64,000 nt of DNA from Rhynchopus euleeides (Eukaryota; Euglenozoa; Diplonemea; Diplonemida; Diplonemidae). Positions 43,200 to 52,920 of this stretch are shown piece by piece; positions within the stretch are counted from its first letter, which is position 1, and every line of letters begins with the position of its first letter. A program made the position numbers and the translations under genes. The stretch is taken from assembly GCA_963210315.1 (NCBI GenBank), contig OY723272.1:1116001-1180000 (forward strand), in the 5' to 3' direction. The notes below the pieces were generated by a model. The model searched no databases. It had not been told where the DNA came from and saw only the letters and a list, made by a program, of their open reading frames with translations.

Positions 43200-44090
43200 A
43201 AACATAGGGCACAGGGGGGGGTCTGGGGGGCTCTGCCCCCCAGCCGCCGGAGGCCACGGTAGCGAACATTTATTCCTGGCGGGCGCAGGTTCGGTGTGAA
43301 ATGGGCTGCATCCTGAGTGGCCAGACCCTCCCCGATGTGACGATAAATTGTCGCGCAAAGACACGCCACAGGGGGGTCTGGCTGCTGGGGGGCGGAGCCC
43401 CCCAGCAGCCGGAGGCCACGGTAGTGAACATCTGTTCACAGGTTGACAGGATCCATGTCATGTCAAGCCCCTGACCAAAGTCGGTGGGTTGATGGGTCGA
43501 CGGGGCGGTCCCCTCAACCCATCAACCCATCGACCCACCGAACCAGAAATTCGGTGGGTCGGTGGGTCGATGGAAAAAGTGGGGGGGGGAAACCGGTTTT
43601 TGGTGGGTCGATGGGTCGATAGTTAGGAATTGCCCTGAGCGCATGGCCAGAAGGTGGGGGGGGGGCGCGTGTGTGCGTGTGTCTGGGGGGGAGGGATGGC
43701 TGCAAGAGAGTCCTGTTCCAAAGGTGTTCGTGCGAGTCCGGGGGTCTGGGGGGCTCCGCCCCCCAGCCGCCGGAGGCCACGGTAGTGAACGTCTGTTCAC
43801 AGGTTGACATGATCCATGTCATGTCAAGCCCCTGACCAAAGTCGGTGGATCGTTGGTCGATCGTTAGGAAGGGCCCTGCCTCCCTCTCCCCAGTGGGGAG
43901 AGGGGCGCCTGCAGAAATTCGGTGGGTCGATGGGGAGATAGTTAGGAATTGCCCTGATTCACATCTGTGGAGGGAGGGGGGGGGGGGGAGAGAGGGACTG
44001 CTCCTTCCAACTGCAAAAATGCCTGCTTCAAAGCCTATTGAGGGAGGGGGCCCCTGCACATTGCCCCTGGTCGGCTGTGCCTCGGGATAG
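43200..44090. repeat. Cluster of GGGGGGCTCCGCCCCCC hairpins and GGTGGGTCGATGGGTCGAT repeats
   Basis: Three blocks (about 43210-43270, 43375-43445, 43738-43810) share a G6/C6 hairpin followed by CAGCCGGAGGCCACGGTAG and GAACAT/GAACGT. The same block, inverted, is in L near 10610-10665. Between and after them are ATTCGGTGGGTCGATGGG and ATAGTTAGGAATTGCCCTGA repeats. No gene. Confidence 0.6.
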
Positions 44091-44393
44091 CGCTGCCAGC
44101 AGAGAAAAGGGACATGCAAAGAGGGGCCGTATCTCAACGTTTGGAGACTCAGCCCCTCGTGCTGGAGGGGGGGGGGGGCGGGGACAGTAAAGCGGAGGGA
44201 AGAAGAAGAGAAGAAGGGACCAGCAGAGACGAGAGACGAGAAGATACGGAACCTGGTGGGAAGGGCTTGGCTGGCACACAAGGCCCCCCTCCACCCCCCA
44301 GCCTCCGTGCACCCTGCTGCGTGTGCGGCGCGAAAACATGTCATTCCAGAAGAAATAGGTCTGCCCGCAGTCCGAGGGGGGGGGGGGGGGGTA

Positions 44394-44930
44394 GGGGCCC
44401 GGATGTACTTGAAAAAATTGTAATAAAAATTTTTCCGACCCCAAACAAGGGTTATTGGCACCTAAAATGGGTGTACCCACCTCAAAAATATGTCTGTGGA
44501 CCCAATGAAACCGGTTTTTCACACTTAGTTGCCCATTTTCGGTCAGAATTTTCGAAAAATCGGTAAAAAAAGGGGATTTTGCCCATTTTGGGCAAAATCC
44601 CGATTTTCATGAAAAAATGACAAAATCGGGGCAACTAGACCCCATTTTGGGTGGTTTTCGGGTGAAAAACGTACCCTAGGCATCCCTGGGGTACATTGTA
44701 TACCATCCAGGGCCTCTACGACCAGTAGAAGCACGTGAAAATGCGTAATTTTACCCAAGGAAAAGGACCCTGCAACGATGTTGTAGGTCCAATTTCATGA
44801 AAAAATGTCAAAAATTGGGCAACTATACCCCATTTTGGGTGGGTTTTGGGTGAAAAACGTACCCTAGGCCTCCCTGGGGCACATTGTATACCATCCAGGG
44901 CCTCTAGGACCAGCAGAGGTGCGTTACTGG
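44394..44930. mobile_element. Element T2, right-truncated
   Basis: Starts GGGGCCCGGATGTACTTGA after TA 44392-44393 and a G run, follows T1 for about 540 bp (one and a half tandem units), and ends at a G run near 44930 without the right TIR. Confidence 0.75.
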
Positions 44931-45009
44931 GGGGGGGCAAATACAAGAGTATATTGGGGTAATACCGCCTTGGCGAATTCACAGCGTCTCCCAAAAACGA
45001 AGAACAACG

Positions 45010-46912
45010 CCCCAAAAATTCACAAAAATTCACAAAAACCGCGCTGCTATTTTTTGCGACTTGAAGGGCGACCTGACCTGGGGTAGTGACGTATACCCAG
45101 ACTACACCGGGATTAACAGAGCAGGGCGTGCCGCAGCGTGGGAAACCCCCGGGCCTGGACCGACCCGTAGCGCCTCTCCAGTGCTTGTACCTGATCACCT
45201 GGCCATACACGACAAGACGCGGGTCTGCAACGCGCACTCAAAACCTAGGTGCGACCTCTGCGAAGGCCAGGAGCGCAACTACCAGACGCATCTGGAAGCG
45301 TGCTGTCGCGCCCACCACTCGCATGACGACGGCCTGTCTGTACGGTGCTGCAAGAAGCACAAGATGACGAGGTGTGGTGCATGCGCCAAGGCGGAAACCT
45401 GCTGCGAGGCGGGCCACCACGAACCCCCCACTGACGAGGACAGCGAGATGTGCTCTGCTGATGATGACGGCAGCGGCGATGGGCACTCCGCGGGTGGCCC
45501 CTCGAACGGCGGCGACGAGGAGGTGGACTCCTGCGACGACAACGACGCGGATGGGGACAGCCCCCCTGCCGCTGGGGGCGGAGACGGGGATTCCGGCCTC
45601 AGCGAGCGCGACGAGGCCGCCGACGCGCCGTCGGCGGCCGCCGACGATGATGATGATGGCCCCCCATCTGAGGGATGTGAGACCGCACTGGGACAGGTTG
45701 CCACTGAGAGCGCCGCCAGTTATGTTTATGAGAGTGGCCCAGTACCAGAGAGGGTGGAGCCCCCCTGTTCGGATGTGTCTTCTCCTGGTGTGGACGAGGT
45801 TGTGGCATGCTGCGACCTCGAGCTACCGCCAGCCCCTTCTCTCTCTTCCCTGCCTCTTCCTAGCTTGCTTAAGAGGCTGGCTGACGTGCGGGACGTGGCT
45901 GATGCCGCGCCTTTCAACAAAAGACAAGCTACCTGCACCGTAGTCAGCTCCTTGAGTGGCCCTTGTCCTGATATCTCGTCGCTTAGACCTTTCCCCAACG
46001 TGGCATCCCCTCCCCCTTTGCCGGAGAACACCCCACCTCCCTTTCGTCTTGTCACTGACCCGGGTACACAGACAACCGGCGGGCTCGGCAAATCAACAAA
46101 GGTGCTTTCATCAAAGCGCACTGCCCAGTCGTCGCAGTCTGAACCTGGATTCACCTTCCTGCCCCCTCATGTCCCATCTGCCGCAAAGAGAGAGGCGGAT
46201 GCCCTTGGCGCGCCCGACATCCCGCCACCGGGAAAAACGCCTGCAACTTGCGCAACGGTTAGCGCCTTGGACGTCCGGCCTTTCCCAGGCTTACTTCCCC
46301 TACCCCTCTGCAAGGGTACTCATTGCCCCTCGTTCCTCTCACTCCGCCCCCTGGGCGCCCCTGTTTCGAAAACAAAGGCCGTTGGGCAATCTGACTCGAA
46401 ACCTCCAGCAGTGGCTACCGGCTTCCTGTTTGATGCGCCAAGCAGGCCACTCACTACAGCTAAAGTCAAGGCATGGAGGTGGTTACTTCCCCCTTGCGCG
46501 ATTGATCCCATTCCCCACAAGGTTCGTCTGTCGAAGATCCATCGGCAGAAACGTTTCCGAGCCCGGGCTTTCCCTTTTGACCCCCCCCGCCAGATCAGGC
46601 GTTCATCAGACTTCCTTCCCAGTAAGTGGAAGGTCCCGCGCTATTTTCAACGCGCGGCCGAGGTATCACCCTCCGAGCTTCATTCGGTGGAGCCTCCGAC
46701 CTTCAGTGTTCACGTGCCTTTCCCTATTTTAACAAAAGAAAGGAGCAGATCGCGCCCGTGTGGTGTGACTTAGTAAATGACTTGGATAGCGTATCAGTTC
46801 TCGTGCGTCGTCTTTCGTAGACGTTCTGTACGATGCGGATCCGCTAATCCAACATAGCAAACTCATTTGCGATTTTTTGTGAATTTTTGCGAATTTTTGC
46901 GAATTTTTGTAG
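45010..46912. mobile_element. Element M: AAAAATTCAC-bordered element with a Cys/His-rich protein
   Basis: The left border has CAAAAATTCACAAAAATTCA and the right border the complementary TTTTTGTGAATTTTTGCGAA, repeated at 10-bp spacing. One long open frame fills the interior. Boundaries are approximate and no target duplication was identified. Related to element N by border repeats and by the end of the encoded protein. Confidence 0.55.
45061..46773 (+). CDS. Cys/His-rich protein of element M, C-terminus PCGVT
   Basis: About 570 codons; the frame is open further upstream without an ATG, so the 5' end is undefined (ATG-less or truncated). Counting from 45061, two copies of one metal-binding pattern are seen: CNAHSKPRCDLC (56-67) with CCRAHH (81-86), and CCKKHKMTRCGAC (96-108) with CCEAGHH (114-120), i.e. 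C-x2-H-x4-C-x2-C followed by CC-x2/3-HH, like a B-box-type zinc site. An acidic Asp/Gly-rich region (125-215) and a long Pro/Ser-rich region follow, then a basic C-terminal ~100 residues (KVRLSKIHRQKRFRARAF) ending SRSRPCGVT. The last residues and the spacing of PRYFQRAAE match the protein of element N. I do not recognise the family. A nucleic-acid-binding, gag-like or accessory protein of a mobile element is inference. Confidence 0.55.
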   Translation: MKGDLTWGSDVYPDYTGINRAGRAAAWETPGPGPTRSASPVLVPDHLAIHDKTRVCNAHSKPRCDLCEGQERNYQTHLEACCRAHHSHDDGLSVRCCKKHKMTRCGACAKAETCCEAGHHEPPTDEDSEMCSADDDGSGDGHSAGGPSNGGDEEVDSCDDNDADGDSPPAAGGGDGDSGLSERDEAADAPSAAADDDDDGPPSEGCETALGQVATESAASYVYESGPVPERVEPPCSDVSSPGVDEVVACCDLELPPAPSLSSLPLPSLLKRLADVRDVADAAPFNKRQATCTVVSSLSGPCPDISSLRPFPNVASPPPLPENTPPPFRLVTDPGTQTTGGLGKSTKVLSSKRTAQSSQSEPGFTFLPPHVPSAAKREADALGAPDIPPPGKTPATCATVSALDVRPFPGLLPLPLCKGTHCPSFLSLRPLGAPVSKTKAVGQSDSKPPAVATGFLFDAPSRPLTTAKVKAWRWLLPPCAIDPIPHKVRLSKIHRQKRFRARAFPFDPPRQIRRSSDFLPSKWKVPRYFQRAAEVSPSELHSVEPPTFSVHVPFPILTKERSRSRPCGVT

Positions 46913-46927
46913 TGCCTGTGGGCTTGG

Positions 46928-46965
46928 GTCGCCGTGGCGTTGGGCTCCGCCCAACGCCACGGCGC
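46928..46965. repeat. Perfect hairpin next to element M
   Basis: CCGTGGCGTTGGGC-TCC-GCCCAACGCCACGG: a 14-bp stem with a 3-base loop, just right of the M border. Confidence 0.8.
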
Positions 46966-47141
46966 GACGCGGATGGAGTTCCTTCTGAGTTGAATGTTGC
47001 CGACATGAGGAATCTGAGAGGGTGTACTGAGTAGTGAAACGAAGTGGTTTCCAATGATACTGCGTGCTCGAAAGCTCACTTACCCGGAGGCAACATCTCT
47101 TGGAGCATCATGTTGGGGAGACAGGGGGGGGGGGGGTGGGG

Positions 47142-47642
47142 GGGGGTGAACGTGGCAGTGGCAGTGGGAGGGGTGGGTGGGTGGGGCTGCTTGGCATCAG
47201 AGGGTGTGATTCGTTGTGATTTGTTGTTTTTTCCCCCAGCCTGATTACCCCACATCTCGAGTTATTCTTTTGCACGCTCCTCGTTCATGATTCCCGTCAT
47301 CATAGCATCCTTACCCCCCCCCCCACCAAGTAGGAAGGAGGTCGACTCAAGCTGTGGTTCCTTCTACCGAACACCCCCCCCGAACAGCATTTGTCTTTGA
47401 ACTTACTTATCACCCCCCCCCCCGGAGTAGATCAGTGAAGGGTCGTCTGTGAGGGGGACTTATTTCTGAGAAAAGGAACCACAGCTTGAGTCGACCTCCT
47501 TCCTACGTGGTGGGAGGGGGGGGGGGGGGCAAGGATGCTATGATGACGGGAATCATGAACGAGGAGCGTGCAAAAGAATAACTCGAGATGCCAAGCAGCC
47601 CCACCCACCCACCCCTCCCACTGCCACTGCCACGTTCACCCC
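47142..47642. repeat. Interrupted inverted repeat with a solo O end
   Basis: The outer arms (GTGAACGTGGCAGTGGCAGT ... and its complement ending 47640) and inner arms (GAAGGAGGTCGACTCAAGC) are inverted. The left arm alone carries about 60 bp (47203-47262: GTGTGATTCGTTGTGATTTG to CAGCCTGATTACCCC) identical in reverse to the left end of element O. Without it the arms pair continuously through GGCATCTCGAG. Confidence 0.75.
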
Positions 47643-47647
47643 ATTTT

Positions 47648-48738
47648 CAGTGCAATCCTTCAGCACCTCCCCCCTAGATTTTTAGGTTTTCTTGACCCAA
47701 TGGTCGAAATCTGCGACATAGTGGAAATCCCGGGGACATGTCGAATTCGAAATTTTTGGGTCAAAAAACCCCAGGGGGGACCCGTTGGTTTCACCCCCTG
47801 CTGGGGGGCCTGGTGGGCGTTCAGGTGTGCTGAGACCCTTCGGGTTCTGACAGAGTGCAGCAATGGTAATCAACCGTCGCGAACGTACTTTCGTGCCGGC
47901 ATGGCTATCCATGCGCACCGTCGCATGTCGCCGCATCCGTTCCGATCAACAAGTGCCAGAGGCAAATCAGGAGTCCTGGTCCAGTGCAGGCACCTGCGCT
48001 GCAGATACCCAAGGGACTGTTGTGCACAAAAATGCTCACGCAAGGACATCAACTGACCGAGGCAATGCAGCTCGCAGCCTATCGATTCGATTCGGGGCAC
48101 CAAGCCTCACGAGCTGGTCACGCGATACCACGTTACTCTGCGTGGCATATTCCGTGCAGCCGAAATGGCTTGGGCAGCAGTGCACAGGAACTTCTGCTGC
48201 ACTGCGACAACCCAAGCATGTGCCGCGTACATCCGGAGGTGAAGTTGGATGAGGAAGATCAGTGGCTTCTGGGAGGAAGAGGGCGACCGCGTCCACGTCG
48301 CGGATAGCACACTCAGCACACGAGCGGGCGTTGCATGAAATCCCCCATGTGTAAACAGGGGAAATCGGCCTTTTAGGGGGTCCTGGTCAGGAATAAAAAT
48401 TTTCACACATATTTTTCGACTTCCTGAGGCCAAAAACCGGTGTTCCTGGACCCAGATGTGACATCTGGATGACATAATAAAAATCCAGAGTGCCTTAGAG
48501 GCGCGCGGGACATTTTTTTGGGGATCGTGGCTGGGGACCCCATATTTTGGGGGATTTCCTGTAGGTGGAAAATGTCGATTTTCCAATTTTAAATCACACT
48601 GGGGGCACCTGCGGGGCCATATTTTGCATTTTCAGACAGGGGACCTATACCCCACAAACCCGATTTTCGGGTTTTTTGACCATTTTTTGCCTTGTGCGAA
48701 AACGTGATATTTTTTGGACAAAATTCCAGGCACAGGGT
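47648..48738. mobile_element. Element D2, left-truncated
   Basis: Follows D1 from AGTGCAATCCTTCAGCACC to the right end GGCACAGGGT; the left TIR is missing where it joins the 47-kb inverted repeat. A few substitutions and one small deletion separate it from D1. Confidence 0.8.
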
Positions 48739-49779
48739 TTTAGAAAAGGCCTTGACCAAAGGCATCCCCCTAACACTTAATTGCTCTGCTTCAACCTGAA
48801 CCGACCCTCTAGGCAGCGTGAGGTGGCTACGTCGAGCCACTTCGTGGACAGCTGCAGTACCCTTCCCTTGTGTTCCTCTGTCAGGGGAACAACACAATAG
48901 CAGCACTTACGTATTGTTTCATTTCAGTCAGCCAAGGAAAGTCGAGGAGTTCGAGCCGTTGAACAGTAACCAGAGGATGACAAGCAGGTTGAATATGAAG
49001 CAGTGATCTCCTGTGTACCCTTGGACCCACATTGAACTCGAACTGAAGCCCTCAGTCGTCCTTGACCAGATTCAGACCCGCTGATCCAGAACCGCACCCC
49101 CTCCCTCCACTCCAAGTGTATCCGCTGCTCATGGGCCCACGTGACCACAAAGACTTAATCGTGACTCCATAGCAAAGATAGCTACCACGCTCAAGACCAT
49201 CTGTGAACAGACGGTGGTCTCCTGTTTCCAGGGGTATGGAATTACCACGAGTGTAATGCAGGTACGGTAGGTGTGTCAAGAAGGTTTGCAGCTCACAGCA
49301 GGTCGTCATCTTCGTTCTGAACCTTGGTTCTGAAGTCGACAGCTCCTCAAGTCGGAGGCACACAAAGGATGGGTTCCGCAACTGTCCAACTATCTACAGA
49401 CTCACAGCCCAGAAGGTGCAGTCCAGGTTCCACAGAGCAAATTAAATGTTAGCATTTCTGCACAACTACCGTATCGCAAATCGCAGCGGCGGTAGAAGTG
49501 TCTGACTCTAAAACGGCGAGGTATCAGTCTTGACGCTGGAAAATTCCGTTCGGAAATACCAAACACATCCACAGAAAGTGGAAGGAATGGGCGCCAAGAT
49601 GATGCGAACGATTTTTGGGGGGAGGGGGTGGACTGCCCTGTATCGTGATACCCGTGAGGGTAAAAAAATACAGGGCAGGGAGGCACAGGCGCAGGCACAA
49701 CAGAGGCAATACATAGGCAGGCACCAATGGGAAAAGCGACCTCTTCTGGGACAGGCTGGGGAGGGGGGTGGGGAGGTCG
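48739..49779. other. No gene recognised
   Basis: Mixed-composition single-copy DNA. No conserved frame or RNA seen. Confidence 0.4.
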
Positions 49780-49965
49780 GCGCTGGGGCGGCTGCATGCG
49801 GTACCTGCGGTTCCGGTCCGGATTTTCGTCCGGACCGGTACCGCATTTGAGGGGCAAGAATCTGATTTCCGAGGCCCGGGAATGGTCGCAGTGGCTTCAA
49901 ATGGCCAAAAACGTTCAATTTACCCCCCGAAAAAAAATTCGAAAGGGTCCCCCTATAGAAATCCG
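49780..49965. repeat. Repeat X, uninterrupted copy (L empty site)
   Basis: Contains GGACCGGTACCGCATTTGAG, GGGAATGGTCGCAGTGGCTTC and GAAAGGGTCCCCCTATA. It shows the sequence that L1 interrupted at 9957/13820. Confidence 0.8.
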
Positions 49966-49977
49966 GTCAGGACTGGG

Positions 49978-50242
49978 GGAACCGGTTTCAGAACCGGTTC
50001 TGGAACCGGTTCCAGAACCGGTTCGTGAACCGGTTTACGAACCGGTTCCGGAACCGGTTCGTGAACCGGTTCTGAAACCGGTTCACGAACCGGTTCTTGC
50101 CAGTTTCAGAACCGGTCCCAGCCGGTTCTGAACCTGTCCTCAACCGGTTCGGATTTGTCAGTAACCGGTTTGCCGTTGTGATTTCAACCGGTTCCCAAAC
50201 CGGTTCCCAAGGAACCGGTTACTGTTTTCAAACCGGTTCAGG
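49978..50242. repeat. GAACCGGTT 12-bp tandem array
   Basis: Ten near-perfect 12-bp units (about 49980-50100): a constant GAACCGGTT plus three variable bases. Seven more AACCGGTT sites follow at irregular spacing to 50242. GAACCGGTTC is a perfect palindrome. The frame reads (EPVx)n on the plus strand but is not supported as a gene. Confidence 0.9.
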
Positions 50243-50526
50243 AAATTTCTGCCAGCGCGTCGTGTAGGGTAGGGCCCCCCCCCCCCCCCCCCCTCCGGCC
50301 CAACGTTAAGTCCGGCCCCAGAATTAGCCAGAGGCCTGCCCCCGCCCCCCCAGAAAAAAATCCGGTAAATTTTGCGAGTTCACAAACTTTCACAAACGTT
50401 TCACAAACTTTCACAAACGCTTCACAAACTTGCGCAAATTTTCGCAAACGTGCACAAAAACTCACACTAAACGTTTGTGAATTTTTGTAAATTTTTGTGG
50501 ACTCTCTGTGCCTCTAGACTCATGCA

Positions 50527-51417
50527 ATGCCTCTAGACACTGCAACACCCTCTCTTCCAGACTGGCAGGCAGAAACGCCGTCTCGCCAGGGGAGCGGTTT
50601 CAGCGTCAAGGGTCTCACCAGGGGACCGGTTTCAGCGTCAAGCCCTCGGCCTGACGAGGATAGTATCATGTCCCCATCAGAACTTGCTGCCCCCCTTCCT
50701 CTCTCGCCTGCACCCTCCCTTGTTGTGGATGACTCGCCGGGCTTTCAGCCCGCCGACACTCGGCTTAATCCCCCATCAGACACTGTGTCACCCCCACCAC
50801 CCTCTCCATGTCAGGAGCCCCTAGTGCCTTTAGACTCTGCAACCCCCTCTCTTCCCGATTATCAGGCTGAAACGCCGTCTCACCAGGGGAGCGACACGCT
50901 CTCCCCCGAGTGCACGTCGCCGAGCCCTTGCGTGGGGCGTCGACTTCCTTTCTCCCCTTCCTCCCCTTCTGAGTCCTCGGTTCCCCGCGCGCAGAAACGT
51001 GTAGCGCACATGCGGGAGGCAGACGAATCTGCCCTGGAGCGATGCTCGTTTCATAACAACAGAGCAGGTTTTCCTTCCTCCCGCACGATCATCAGCACAG
51101 CTAGATCAGGCGTGCCTTCCCCTTTCCCACGGGCCTCACAGGCCTTGCGCTTCTTGGAGCGCAAGACTCGTGCTGTCCGTCCTTCTCGTTCTCGTTTCCT
51201 CCGGAAGCAGGTGTTGCGTGCGGTTCCGAAGCGCACCCGCTGCATCCCCTCTCCCACCATCTTTCGTTCGGCGGCTATTCCGCGCTCTTTTCAACGCGTC
51301 GTCGCGAAGATTGCGCCTCAGTACCAGCAGGCGCAATCTCCGGCTTCCAGTGTGTGTGTGTCCCCCCTCCTTTACAGCGCAACGAGGAGGAGAGCGAAAC
51401 CGTGTGGTGTCACGTAG
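50527..51417 (+). CDS. Pro/Ser-rich protein of element N, C-terminus PCGVT
   Basis: 296 codons. The N-terminal half is Pro/Ser-rich and has an internal duplication, each copy reading LD(T/S)ATPSLPD(W/Y)QAETPS, about 95 residues apart. The C-terminal half (from about 150) is basic: VPRAQKRVAHMREADESALE, then RAVRPSRSRFLRKQVLRAVP, PRSFQRVVAKIAPQYQQ, ending RRRAKPCGVT. The PR-FQR block and the PCGVT end match the M protein, but the zinc-site region of M is absent, so N looks shortened or divergent. No known domain. The ATG at 50527 is the first in frame. Likely a nucleic-acid-binding product of a mobile element. Confidence 0.5.
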   Translation: MPLDTATPSLPDWQAETPSRQGSGFSVKGLTRGPVSASSPRPDEDSIMSPSELAAPLPLSPAPSLVVDDSPGFQPADTRLNPPSDTVSPPPPSPCQEPLVPLDSATPSLPDYQAETPSHQGSDTLSPECTSPSPCVGRRLPFSPSSPSESSVPRAQKRVAHMREADESALERCSFHNNRAGFPSSRTIISTARSGVPSPFPRASQALRFLERKTRAVRPSRSRFLRKQVLRAVPKRTRCIPSPTIFRSAAIPRSFQRVVAKIAPQYQQAQSPASSVCVSPLLYSATRRRAKPCGVT

Positions 51418-51493
51418 AGCAAAAGTAGGATAGCGGGCCCGGTTCCTCACGGTATGGTCCTTCGGGGCCAGGCTGCGATGCCAGCACGCTAAC

Positions 51494-52337
51494 TGGGGTA
51501 ATCAGGCTGGGGGAAAAAACAACAAATCACAACGAATCACACCCGATCGTCAGCTGATTGAGGGTGTGATATGAGGGTTCTATCCAACAAGGATATCAAG
51601 GCGGCACTTTCAAAGTCCTGCCAAGGACAGCGCCACGTGGGTGTGTGCTTCTGATATATGTTATGTCATCATGTGAACCCTCCCCAGCGTGTGCCAACAT
51701 CCCTGACACGCTCACGAAAAGCATGACACGGAGAAAACAGGTGCCGAAACAACCTGCCGAGCACACGGGTAGTGCCACGTTGATCCACGCAGCGATCTCC
51801 CATGACAGGAAGCCTTGTCGCCACGGCAGAGTCGCCGCAGACTGTGGGAGAGGTGTCGCCAGTCACCTTGAGAAACTCAGAACACCCGATCACAACAAAT
51901 CACAACGCCAAATGTTGTGATTTGTTGTGATTTGTTGCGATTTGTTGTGGCCAGTTGTGATTTGTTGCGACCAGTTGTGACGACTTGTGACCCTTTTGTG
52001 ATGAGTTGTGATGAGTTGTGATGAGGTGTGATCTGTTGTGATCTGTTGTGATCTGTTGTGATCGCGATCCAAAATTTCAAAAATTTAAAATTTTGGATCG
52101 CGATCACAACAGATCACAACAGATCACACCTCATCACAACTCATCACAAAAGGGTCACAAGTCGTCACAACTGGTCACAACAAATCACAACTGGCCGCAA
52201 CAAATCGCAAAAAATCACAACAAATCACAACATTTGCCTTGTGATTTGTTGCCGCCTTGATATCCTTGTTGGATAGAACCCTCATATCACACCCTCAATC
52301 AGCTGACGATTTGTTGTGATCTGTTGTGATCGGGTGT
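51494..52337. mobile_element. Element O: large palindrome of TTGTGATTTG-type decamers
   Basis: Begins GGGGTAATCAGGCTGGGGG; the same end stands alone, inverted, near 47203-47262. Outer arms near 51540-51605 and 52250-52312 are complementary (ATATGAGGGTTCTATCCAAC). Inner arms of about 170 bp (51904-52072 and 52090-52240) consist of decamers such as TTGTGATTTG, TTGTGATCTG and TTGTGATGAG, centred on GGATCGCGATC-flanked AT-rich sequence near 52080. The region between outer and inner left arms (51610-51880) is unique. Confidence 0.75.
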
Positions 52338-52787
52338 TCTGAGTCCTCGGTTCCCCGCGCGCAGAAACGTGTAGCGCACATGCGGGAGGCAGACGAATCT
52401 GCCCTGGAGCGATGCTCGTTTCATAACAACAGAGCAGGTTTTCCTTCCTCCCGCACGATCATCAGCACAGCTAGATCAGGCGTGCCTTCCCCTTTCCCAC
52501 GGGCCTCACAAGCCTTGCGCTTCTTGGAGCGCAAGACACGTGCTGTCCGTCCTTCTCGTTCACGTTTCCTCCAGAAGCGGGTGTTGCGTGCGGTTCCGAA
52601 GCGCACCCGCTGCATCCCCTCTCCCACCATCTTTCGTTCGGCGGCTATTCCGCGCTCTTTTCAACGCGTCGTCGCGAAGATTGCGCCTCAGTATCAGCAG
52701 GCGCAATCTCCGGCTTCCAGTGTGTGTGTGTCCCCCCTCCTTTACAGCGCAACGAGGAGGAGAGCGAAACCGTGTGGTGTCACGTAG
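52338..52787 (+). pseudogene. Duplicated 3' half of the N protein gene
   Basis: Starts at GAGTCCTCGG within the coding sequence and matches codons about 149-296 of the N gene with few changes (QKR for RKQ in one place), including the stop and about 75 bp beyond. No start codon of its own. It ends PCGVT like the full copy. Confidence 0.8.
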
Positions 52788-52920
52788 AGCAAGAGTAGGA
52801 TAGCGGGCCCGGTTCCTCACGGTATGGTCCTTCGGGGCCAGGCTGCGATGCCAGCACGCTAACCCAAATTGCAATACGCAAGTTTGTGAATTTTTGCGCA
52901 TTTTTGTGAATTTTTGCTGC

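Larger units (their letters stand above)
50370..52920. mobile_element. Element N (M-related), interrupted by O
   Basis: The left border has about 10 bp-spaced TTCACAAAC units (50379-50460) and TTTGTGAATTTTTGTAAATT; the right border has GTTTGTGAATTTTTGCGCAT at 52882-52918. It encodes a protein related to that of M. The 3' half is present twice (50968-51493 and 52338-52863) with O between. Exact ends uncertain. Confidence 0.55.

Noticed and set aside
48940..48970. tRNA B-box-like GAGTTCGAGCC
   Set aside because: No A box or cloverleaf around it.
49727..50131. Protein with (EPVx)n repeats
   Set aside because: Arises from the 12-bp GAACCGGTT array; other frames are open as well and the flank is repeat X.
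51885..52330. CRISPR-like array
   Set aside because: Decamers are contiguous without unique spacers and form a palindrome; eukaryotic context.
50968..52863. LTR retrotransposon with 526-bp LTRs
   Set aside because: The direct repeats contain the 3' half of a coding sequence, and no primer-binding site or gag-pol lies between them.
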